This document shows, one piece after another, positions 1 through 5,189 of a DNA stretch of 5,666 nucleotides. Position 1 is the stretch's first letter, and every line of letters begins with the position of its first letter. The notes under the pieces were generated by a model. The model searched no databases. It saw nothing but the letters and a program-made list of their open reading frames with translations, and was not told where the DNA came from. The translations under genes and the position numbers were made by a program. Source of the stretch: Synergistaceae bacterium (GTDB lineage: Bacteria; Synergistota; Synergistia; Synergistales; Aminobacteriaceae); assembly GCA_017448375.1 (NCBI GenBank), contig JAFSLR010000227.1, positions 1 through 5,666 on the forward strand, written 5' to 3'.

Positions 1-168
1 CTAACTGCGGAATGTCATTATTGACCCACTGAACCGTTCCTCTTGTAGCGAGTATGCAAAACTCATAGGCTTCGCACGTCCAATTGCTTATTGTGTCGAG
101 ATACAAACTTTGCTCGCCCTCATCGTCTTCAGTTGTCTTTAATCTCATGCGAAAGACACAAACTTTTC
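1..168 (-). pseudogene. C-terminal part of an MT-A70-like DNA adenine methyltransferase (fragment)
   Basis: On the minus strand an open frame runs from a stop at about 171 off the window edge. Near its middle it reads NWTCEAYEFCILATRG, followed after a short gap by NNDIPQL. Phage MT-A70-family N6-adenine methyltransferases carry a similar stretch: a short loop, E-x-C-(L/I)-L-A-x-R-G, then a Q-(L/V)-I segment ahead of the conserved HSRKP motif, which here would lie outside the window. The N-terminal part with the DPPW catalytic motif is absent; a TGA sits immediately upstream, and beyond it the frame no longer looks like the family. I therefore read this as a 5'-truncated remnant joined to unrelated DNA near position 168. 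An in-frame ATG at 148 has no good ribosome binding site. The call rests on recalled family pattern over about 55 residues, so another SAM-dependent methyltransferase is possible. Confidence 0.45.
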
Positions 169-755
169 ATGACGTTATAGGTATCTTAGATACTCAGAAA
201 AACGGAAAAAGATACAAAAAATATTTTCCAGTACTCCTTTTTATGGGATATGATGAAAGCACTAATCTTATTCGTTTTTCAAGCCCTTATCTGAATCACA
301 TTATAGAAACCATTTATAACGCTTCATTAAGCAGAGATAAGCACGGAAGTCTTAGAAAATATAAGAGTAGCAGGCAAATTACGAATCCTAGCCATTCTTA
401 TCTAGTAAAGCCGTCAATAGCTAAAGAACGCAATAAAGCCGCTGTGGAAAATGTTTTTATCATAGTTAGAGTCATTGAGCAGGCCGGCAATAATACTCCG
501 CACATAAAGGCAAGCACACTTATAGAACGTAATGAAGCTCTAAAAACACGCTTAGAACAAGATAAACATACTTCAACTCTGCTAAAAAGTGTATTCACAA
601 AAACTTGGGAATTACTCCGCGATCAAACAAGACTACTAGAAGTTTACAGTGAAATAGTATTACCTAATCCTGAAGATGCACAAAACATACCTACTGCTAG
701 TACTTTGAAAGAAATTACATTCACCTTTAGGCACAACGGTAAGAAAAATCAATAA
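147..755 (+). CDS. Conserved protein of unknown function, possibly N-terminally truncated; mobile-element type
   Basis: The frame is open from before 84, but the first residues of the longer version read like back-translation of the opposite-strand methyltransferase remnant. ATG 147 (about 202 residues) is therefore the more likely usable start, though it has no clear Shine-Dalgarno. Visible blocks are KKYFPVLLFMGYDESTNLIR, then a segment SPYLNHIIETIYNAS, then PSHSYLVKPSIAKERNKAAV, then EQAGNNTPHIKASTLIERNE, and near the end a Trp-containing helix TKTWELLRDQTRLLEVY. I recall similar proteins from clostridial accessory DNA without assigned function. The 'YDESTNLIRFSSPYL' phrasing faintly recalls winged-helix plasmid replication initiators, but there is no motif that proves it. 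No transmembrane segment or signal peptide is seen. It is read away from the methyltransferase fragment, and the next feature downstream is a minus-strand terminator hairpin. It looks intact at the C-terminus. Confidence 0.6.
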   Translation: MRKTQTFHDVIGILDTQKNGKRYKKYFPVLLFMGYDESTNLIRFSSPYLNHIIETIYNASLSRDKHGSLRKYKSSRQITNPSHSYLVKPSIAKERNKAAVENVFIIVRVIEQAGNNTPHIKASTLIERNEALKTRLEQDKHTSTLLKSVFTKTWELLRDQTRLLEVYSEIVLPNPEDAQNIPTASTLKEITFTFRHNGKKNQ

Positions 756-775
756 AAAAGTGCCCTCTTTAGGGC
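751..775 (-). terminator. Rho-independent terminator-like hairpin, minus direction
   Basis: GCCCT (762-766) pairs with AGGGC (771-775) across a 4-nt loop. On the minus strand the stem is followed by AC and then six T (the A-run 754-759 on the plus strand), the classic arrangement. In the plus direction there is no T-tract, so it would not stop the gene ending at 755 efficiently. No intact minus-strand gene lies immediately upstream, so the terminator may be a leftover of a lost gene. The five-pair stem is short. Confidence 0.4.
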
Positions 776-824
776 TTGACAAAGTTTCACAGTCATAATC
801 AAGTTTTATAAAATTGTCTGAATT

Positions 825-848
825 TTCAAATCGCGGTTCAAATCGCGG
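825..848. repeat. Perfect tandem direct repeat, 2 x 12 bp
   Basis: The unit TTCAAATCGCGG occurs twice with no spacer (825-836 and 837-848). It lies in the intergenic stretch before the primase pseudogene and may be a binding-site pair (iteron-like) or a simple slippage duplication. Two copies are too few to call an origin. Confidence 0.7.
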
Positions 849-920
849 AGAAGTGCGTTTTGCTATTTTTATCAACATTGATGATTACTGCATTTAAGTT
901 ATATCAAGTACCTTCTAATA

Positions 921-944
921 TACTAATACACTAATGTATTAGTA
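921..944. promoter_or_regulatory. Perfect palindrome, likely operator upstream of the primase gene
   Basis: TACTAATACA (921-930) and TGTATTAGTA (935-944) form a perfect 10-bp inverted repeat with a CTAA spacer. It lies 51 bp before the preferred GTG start of the primase pseudogene. A TATACT hexamer (919-924) overlaps its left edge and could be a -10 box, though no good -35 is visible at 17 bp. The AT-rich symmetric arms suit a dimeric repressor site of a phage or plasmid. A U-tract does not follow, so a terminator is unlikely. Confidence 0.5.
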
Positions 945-995
945 CCGGACGCGTTGGAAACGCGCGCCCTGTGGATAGATTTGGAGGATAGAAAA

Positions 996-1868
996 GTGAA
1001 ATTGTCGCGCGAATTGCATGAATTGTCTGAACTTTCTCAGTGGCTCACATACCGAATTGTTGTAAATTCGGGTGGCACGAAGTCAGATAAATTGCCACTT
1101 AACCCGCAAGATAGCACTAATGCTAAAGCTAATGACCCTGCTACTTGGGGTACATATAATAAGGCTGTGCAGTATGCCCTGAAAAATGGCCTCATTGGCG
1201 ATATGAGCGGTATTGACTTTGAGTTCGCTAACGGGTATGCAGGAATGACCTTGATGATGTTTTTCTCGCTGAAGGAACGCTAAAGCCCTTTGCTGAGGAG
1301 GTTGTCCGAATGATGGACATATCTATACCGAATATTCTCCATCAGGGAATGGCTTGCATATCCTGTTCAAGCTGTCTGTCCCTTTGTCGGAGCTAGGTTC
1401 TCGCAGGCGTAATGATGCTCTGGGGATTGAGATTTACTATAGCGGGAGGTTCTTCACGGTTACGGGCAATGTTTACGGGGAAGCAAAGCCTATCGCAGAA
1501 CGCACAGAAATAGCTGAATTACGCAAGTATTTAACGTAAGGCCGTAAAAAAAAGACCTTCTACGTTCCCCTGAGAGGGGAGTTTTCGATGGGGTGGTTGA
1601 TAGTGAATTGCTGGAGAAAATGTTTCATTCTCAGCATGGGGCGAAAATCAGGGCTTTATTCTGCGGAGATATTTCAGCATATGATGATGACGAGAGCAGG
1701 GCTGATTTAGCTTTGTGCAGTTACCTTGCCTTCTGGACTAATAATGACTTGCCTAGAATGGACGCTTTGTTCCGTCAGTCAGGGTTAATGCGCCAGAAGC
1801 AGAAGAAACGCAAACACTTTGAGCAGAATGAAAAGATTCATACTCTCAGGAGGACTCTCACGCCATGA
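996..1868 (+). pseudogene. Phage/plasmid-type Prim-Pol DNA primase (AEP superfamily) with helicase-linker part, frameshifted
   Basis: The start is probably GTG 996, eight bases after GGAGG (983-987), giving MKLSRELHELSELSQWLTYR. The family signature KANDPATWGTYNKAV follows. The metal-binding motif Gly-Ile-Asp-Leu-Asp-Asp is regained only by changing frame at about 1246, where one base is missing. A second shift near 1318-1324 leads into EYSPSGNGLHILFK (the S-x-G-x-G-x-H nucleotide-binding motif) and EIYYSGRFFTVTGN (third motif). That frame stops at 1537-1539, just before a run of eight A (1546-1553). A third segment from about 1548 (ELLEKMFHSQHGAKI, then DLALCSYLAFWTNNDLPRMD and ALFRQSGLMRQK) matches the region after the Prim-Pol domain in phage primases. 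The superfamily-3-type helicase part is missing. Known role of the family: primer synthesis for phage or plasmid replication. The three active-site motifs are recognisable, but no intact product can be made. Confidence 0.8.
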
Positions 1869-1965
1869 AATTGCCAAAGAGCTCGGTATACCGAAATCTA
1901 CGGTGATTGACTTGGTAAAGAAGATTCAGGAGCTTACGCTCGAATTTATGGATAGTATCATCTAA
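1828..1965 (+). CDS. Small HTH-like ORF overlapping the end of the primase remnant
   Basis: This 45-codon frame, in a different frame from the primase tail, contains LSRHEIAKELGIPKSTVIDL, a convincing helix-turn-helix pattern (EIAKELG, turn, PKSTV). It continues KKIQEL and stops at 1963-1965. ATG 1828 has no Shine-Dalgarno. A strong AGGAGG (1848-1853) sits inside it and is better placed for an ATG at 1865 that opens only a 13-codon frame, which suggests that an indel near 1860 separated the start from the HTH. I infer a fragment of a phage regulator or recombinase-type HTH domain; the full protein cannot be identified. Confidence 0.4.
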   Translation: MKRFILSGGLSRHEIAKELGIPKSTVIDLVKKIQELTLEFMDSII

Positions 1966-2116
1966 TCTGATCTCCACACAGAAAGACAGGGAGCACATCG
2001 CCATCATCGGTAATGTGCTCACTTATTTCAAGTATTACCCTTACTTTGATCTGATATGTATCATGATTTTTAACATAACGCGCAAGAAGACTCTCACTTC
2101 TTTAGGTGTTATATAA
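1919..2116 (+). other. Gene-poor stretch: 8-bp-arm hairpin and an unrecognised open frame
   Basis: A perfect inverted repeat GAGCACAT (1991-1998) / ATGTGCTC (2013-2020) with a 14-nt loop lies here. It has no T-tract, so it is not a clear terminator. The plus strand is open for 65 codons (1919-2113, stop TAA 2114-2116) without an ATG, reading for example STQKDREHIAIIGNVLTYF. The minus strand is also open over roughly 2045-2180 and includes NYITPKEVRVFLRV. I recognise neither, and neither has a ribosome binding site. The segment may be a remnant of the lost left part of the TnpB element that follows, or older debris. Confidence 0.25.
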
Positions 2117-2151
2117 TTCTCCTCATTGAATAACAGGAATAAATAAAATAA

Positions 2152-2325
2152 TATGTAGTTTTGAAAATAAACTCGGTACCTACGGTGCGTAGGAAACCTG
2201 GACGAGAAGTCCTAAACGCCTTTGGAGAGGACGTACTGCGTTCCTTCGGCAAGACGACTCCGACATAGAATTGGAGCGCTGACCTCGATGAATTAGGAAG
2301 CTGCCACTTCTATAAGTGGCGGTAG
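2152..2325 (+). pseudogene. tnpB: 3' end of a TnpB gene (IS200/IS605 OrfB), remnant
   Basis: The frame ending at TAG 2323-2325 reads GREVLNAFGEDVLRSFGKTT and, after an in-frame TAG (2266-2268), DLDELGSCHFYKWR. TnpB proteins commonly end with a low-complexity tail just after the last RuvC/zinc-finger motif, of the style N-A-x-G-E-D-V, and finish inside the right-end hairpin of the element, as here. The RuvC and zinc-finger regions are missing; the frame is blocked by TAA at 2149-2151 and upstream DNA shows no TnpB similarity. Only about 55 codons remain, with one internal stop. This TnpB type differs from the one at 3733-5094, whose C-terminus and right-end hairpin are unrelated in sequence. 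Confidence 0.6.
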
Positions 2326-2330
2326 TTCAC
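2161..2330 (+). ncRNA. Presumed omega-RNA (reRNA) and right end of a degraded TnpB element
   Basis: CTGCCACTT (2301-2309) pairs with AAGTGGCGG (2314-2322) around loop CTAT, including one T-G wobble, and is followed by TAGTTCAC ending at 2330. A hairpin followed by (A/G)TTCAC is the usual right-end form of many IS605-type TnpB elements, and the transcript of this region acts as the guide scaffold for TnpB. The guide would be the flank beginning at 2331. The 5' limit is approximate. The RNA has no cognate protein within the element remnant, so it would have to act with a TnpB encoded elsewhere, or is dead. Confidence 0.55.
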
Positions 2331-2331
2331 T

Positions 2332-3660
2332 AATAATCAAGCTTTCCTTCCCAGAAGAGACGATGAATGGCTGGTGAAGTTTTATAACATGTATGATTCC
2401 GTTGGAGGCTCTTTCGAGAGGAAGAGGGGCGGATCCAACATGCTGACCGCAGAAATCATAAAGACATGCAAGGGTACATTCATAGCACCGTGCCGCAAGA
2501 GCAATGGCACGAAACAGAATGCTTTCTATTATCGTGGATATGAGAATGCATCCTATTTTGCCGAATGTTTTCCTGCCAAGTGCTAATACAGACGGAATGG
2601 ACGATATTACTTTTGTAGATGAGACAATGCTGCAGAAGTGTCGGCATTTCTTCACGGAGATTTTGAACCTGCAGAAGCCGAACGAATATGAATTCTTTAT
2701 CCGGGATTTCAAGAGAAGATACGAAGGCAGAATGGCGATTACAGATGATCAGCATATTACTGATCTGAAAAGGCTGCTGCATTATTGTGGTAACAGCGAT
2801 TACTGGGATGAAGTGAATAATCTGCTGAAGAAATATCTGAAGGTCAGGTGCATTAAAGACGGAAAGAAGGTATATGCGAATCCCAGTAAGGGAAAGGTCT
2901 TCTTTTCCGTCAATTCTGAAGGAATGAGCATAGAGCAATATTATGCTCATATTATCAGCTGTCCTTATGTGGATGTCGATTTCTACAAGATTGAGGATGT
3001 TGATGTTGAGATGCTTAAATCGCTGGGAATATCGGAGGAAATTGGAACCGGGCTGGATAAGACAAATGGCGAATACTATACTGGTAATCCTGGAAGACAG
3101 CCGGAATGGACTACTTATCAGAGTTTCCGTTGGAAGCTGAGTCTGAATAAGCTGGACGCGGTACTTGAATATATATCAAGTCATCCGAAGGCACAGGACT
3201 CTATGGCAAAATCCAGTTTCATAAGATCTGGTATCGCATAAAGAGATCACAAAGCGGGATCTGCATCTGCAGCTATATGGTGATTTAAGACCGGAATCAG
3301 ATATTTGATGAGATTCTGGGCTTTGCAAAGAGTGAAGAGTATCAGCTGGAAGAAGCTGCAAAGGATTATGACCAGCTGGATGATGAGACTAAAGAGCAGT
3401 TCTTTGAAATTGAGCTGAGACGAAGATTTGGCATTTCCATCACCGATCTTGAAGAAAACTATGGCTCTGGTATTGTGTCCGGAGGGGCAGCGCCTGTATA
3501 CACACCACAGGATACTTTTGAATTTCCGTAGGCAAAGGTTAAGAACTGGGATTCTTTGCGTAAACATGCGGCAGAAGTGCTGCTGTTTGCGAGTCCTGTG
3601 AAATACGAGTATAAAGTGAGAAAGATTCGCGTTAGCAAGCCGGATAGTGAGATTGATTAA
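2332..3660 (+). pseudogene. Internal fragment of a large sacsin-like ATP-binding / DUF3883-type protein
   Basis: Coding similarity starts directly after the first element's right end (2330) with DDEWLVKFYNMYDSVGGSFE. It shifts frame within the T-run 2556-2559 (one extra T), giving LPNVFLPSANTDGMDDITFV and later YQSFRWKLSLNKLDAVLEYI. At about 3220 a deletion joins MAKSSF to DLVSHKEITKRDLHLQLYGD in another frame. A further shift near 3305 gives DEILGFAKSEEYQLEEAAKD and the block FFEIELRRRFGIS. An in-frame TAG lies at 3529-3531, then VKNWDSLRKHAAEVLLFASP and RKIRVSKPDSEID. The last TAA (3658-3660) is supplied by the junction with the next element. I recall these blocks from very large bacterial proteins with an N-terminal sacsin/GHKL-like ATP-binding domain, often in defence-type accessory regions. 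Both the ATPase part and the C-terminal part are missing. Family recall is moderate; loss of function is clear. Confidence 0.6.
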
Positions 3661-3661
3661 A

Positions 3662-3700
3662 CGCCGCCGCACACTCGTGACTTCAGTCATGCGTTAGGCG
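3662..3700. repeat. Left-end hairpin of the TnpB element
   Basis: CGTGACT (3676-3682) pairs with AGTCATG (3685-3691) with one G-T pair, inside an outer CGCC (3662-3665) / GGCG (3697-3700) pairing. This is an imperfect subterminal hairpin of the type recognised by the HUH transposase TnpA. Its core resembles the right-end hairpin at 5164-5177. Confidence 0.55.
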
Positions 3701-3732
3701 ACTTATTTATTTTAATCCCAATACTCGTATAT

Positions 3733-5094
3733 ATGCTATACTTACAAAAATCGAAGGGCAAAAATCCACAATTTAAGATAGTATCGACGTATAAAGTAAA
3801 AATTCGCAAAACTAACGGAGCATTCAAAAATACTGTTGAACAGTATCGTTTTGCGGTGAATTTTTTTATCAACGTCGTACTTGCTGAATGGGAATATATT
3901 TCTCAAATATCTTCATCATTAGAACAACAGAGAGTTGTAGAAATCTTAACGCACAGAACTTCAAATAACCCTTTGCCTAAATACGAATTTGCCAAAGACT
4001 TTTACAAATTTCCCAGTTATCTTAGAAGGGTAGCAATAACTGAAGCAATAGGGAAAGTGAGTTCATACAAAAGTAATTACGAAAACTGGGAGAAAAATCC
4101 GAAAGGGCAGAACCCCGGAGAGCCGAAAGCTGGGAAAGTGTACCCTGCAATGTATCGAAAGAACTGTTTTGTTAGAACGGGAACGAATACAGCGGAATTA
4201 AAAGTCTTCGTAAATCGAACTTGGGATTGGCTAAAAATTGAGTTAAAAAATACGGACGTAAAATATATTCAGAGATATTGCAAGACCCGTAAAGAATGTG
4301 TACCGACCTTGCGAAAACGAGGAAAAAATTGGTATTTGGATTTTGCGTTTGAGGAGGAGGTGAAAATCGAGAATAAGGAAAATCGAGAATAAGGAAATTA
4401 AGGAGCAAATAATCTTGGGAGTAGATTTAGGAATAAACAACGATTGTGTATGCAGCGCAATGAAATCGGACGGCACTGTCATTGGCAGGAAATTTTTAGA
4501 CCTGTCAAGAGAAAAAGACTGTCTGACCCATGCGGTAAATCGCATAAAGAAAGCGCAGCAGCACGGAGCAAGAAAGCCCCCAAGATTATGGGCAAGGGCT
4601 AAGGGAATCAACACAAATATAGCGAATCTAACCGCACAATTTATAGTAGATACAGCAATTTTGTTCAAAGCTGACGTGGTAGTATTTGAGCATTTAGGCT
4701 TAGGCGGGAAGAAACGAGGTAAGAAGAAGCAGAAATTACATCTCTGGAAAAGCCGTGCTGTGCAAAGCATAGTAGCGTGTAAAATGCACAGACTGGGAAA
4801 GAGAATAAGCCGTATATGTGCATGGGGAACGTCAAAACTTGCGTATGATGGAAGCGGAGAAGTAGAGCGGGATGAGAAGAACTATAGTATGTGTGTATTC
4901 CCAAGCGGAAAGAAATATCATTGCGACCTTTCAGCATCGTACAATATTGGAGCAAGTATTTTATCCGAGAAATCCTAAAATCCTTGCCGGTAACGTCAAG
5001 GTTGGGCATGGAGGCAAAAGTCCCTTCGTGTGCCAAGAGAACCACCTGCACCTTATCCACGTTAATTAGTCTAAATGCGGAGCTTGCTTCTTAG
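3733..5094 (+). pseudogene. tnpB: TnpB RNA-guided nuclease (IS605 OrfB family), interrupted by a 16-bp duplication and a 1-nt frameshift
   Basis: Read with one duplicate removed and one base restored, the gene spans 448 codons from ATG 3733 to TAG 5092-5094. N-terminal half: STYKVKIRKTNGAFKNT and KFPSYLRR, typical of one clostridial TnpB branch. RuvC-I is GVDLGINND with Asp at 4424-4426, RuvC-II is VVVFEHL with Glu at 4688-4690, and RuvC-III is CDLSASYNIGA with Asp at 4925-4927 (reconstructed D226, E314, D393). All three acidic residues are present. Instead of the usual C-x-x-C pairs, the region before RuvC-III reads RICAWGTSKLAYDGSG and later YSMC, a divergent or lost zinc finger. The tail YFIREILKSLP to CTLSTLISLNAELAS is in another frame after about 4955. 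TnpB uses the omega-RNA to cut DNA beside a TAM and so retain the element. No Shine-Dalgarno precedes ATG 3733. As it stands, two separate products (3733-4392 and 4415-4978) would be made at best. Confidence 0.85.
4362..4393. repeat. 16-bp tandem duplication inside tnpB
   Basis: The unit GAAAATCGAGAATAAG occurs at 4362-4377 and again at 4378-4393 with no mismatch. Because 16 is not a multiple of three it creates the stop TAA at 4390-4392. Deleting one unit gives a continuous frame V-K-I-E-N-K-E-I-K-E-Q-I-I-L-G-V-D-L-G straight into RuvC-I. Confidence 0.9.
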
Positions 5095-5189
5095 GGAGTA
5101 AAGTGCTGAGTTTTGACCGTATAGTGGAAAGGCAGTCCGGCCTATTAAGACGGCTGGAAGCACTCGACTTTAGTCGAAGGAGGATTCAC
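4979..5189 (+). ncRNA. Presumed omega-RNA (reRNA) of the TnpB element with right-end hairpin
   Basis: The 3' part of tnpB and the 95 bases after it are rich in pairings. CCGGCC (5137-5142) pairs with GGCTGG (5152-5157, one G-T). GTGCT (5103-5107) pairs with AGCAC (5159-5163), enclosing it. A right-end stem TCGACT (5164-5169) / AGTCGA (5172-5177) is followed by AGGAGGATTCAC. TnpB guide RNAs come from the 3' end of tnpB through the right end, with the guide taken from the flank; here the guide would begin GTAATCCTGTACTCGT at 5190. The 5' boundary is an estimate. The RNA is not disturbed by the 16-bp duplication. Confidence 0.6.
5164..5189. repeat. Right-end hairpin of the TnpB element
   Basis: A 6-bp inverted repeat TCGACT/AGTCGA, with a 2-nt spacer as drawn (or a TTTA loop if the innermost pair opens), is followed by a 12-nt tail ending ATTCAC. 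The other element in this window ends GTTCAC at 2330, which supports placing the border at 5189. Confidence 0.6.

Larger units (their letters stand above)
3658..5189 (+). mobile_element. IS200/IS605-type TnpB-only insertion element (no TnpA)
   Basis: The element runs from a left-end hairpin (3662-3700) through tnpB and its omega-RNA region to a right-end hairpin ending ATTCAC at 5189. Left and right hairpins share the core GACTT(C/T)AGTC, supporting their pairing as ends of one unit of about 1.53 kb. TTGAT (3653-3657) lies immediately left of the left end, the same pentamer used as target and TAM by ISDra2. There are no long terminal inverted repeats and no target duplication, as expected for this family. 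No Y1 HUH transposase is encoded, so movement would need TnpA in trans. Exact borders are inferred from the hairpins. The left flank is the large ATP-binding-type pseudogene and the right flank an unrelated minus-strand gene, so at least one flank has been rearranged since insertion. Confidence 0.7.

Noticed and set aside
776..812. TTGACA (776-781) with downstream TATAAA (807-812) as a promoter
   Set aside because: The spacing is about 25 bp and no suitable -10 lies at 16-18 bp, so it is likely a chance match.
660..878. Minus-strand frame of 72 codons
   Set aside because: It runs through the terminator hairpin and into the antisense of the plus-strand gene; no family pattern.
2480..2950. Long minus-strand open frames over 2293-2950
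   Set aside because: They are antisense to the sacsin-like coding blocks, which show coherent protein sequence on the plus strand; no ribosome binding site or family pattern on the minus strand.
4362..4393. CRISPR or iteron array
   Set aside because: Only two adjacent 16-bp copies without spacers, inside a coding gene; a simple tandem duplication explains it.
4243..4770. Minus-strand open frame of 175 codons across the middle of tnpB
   Set aside because: Shadow of tnpB: the plus strand carries the RuvC motifs, and the minus product is a low-complexity Phe/Pro/Leu string.
3658..5189. Cas12-type effector instead of TnpB
   Set aside because: The size (about 448 residues), IS605-type end hairpins and lack of any repeat-spacer array or cas genes fit TnpB.
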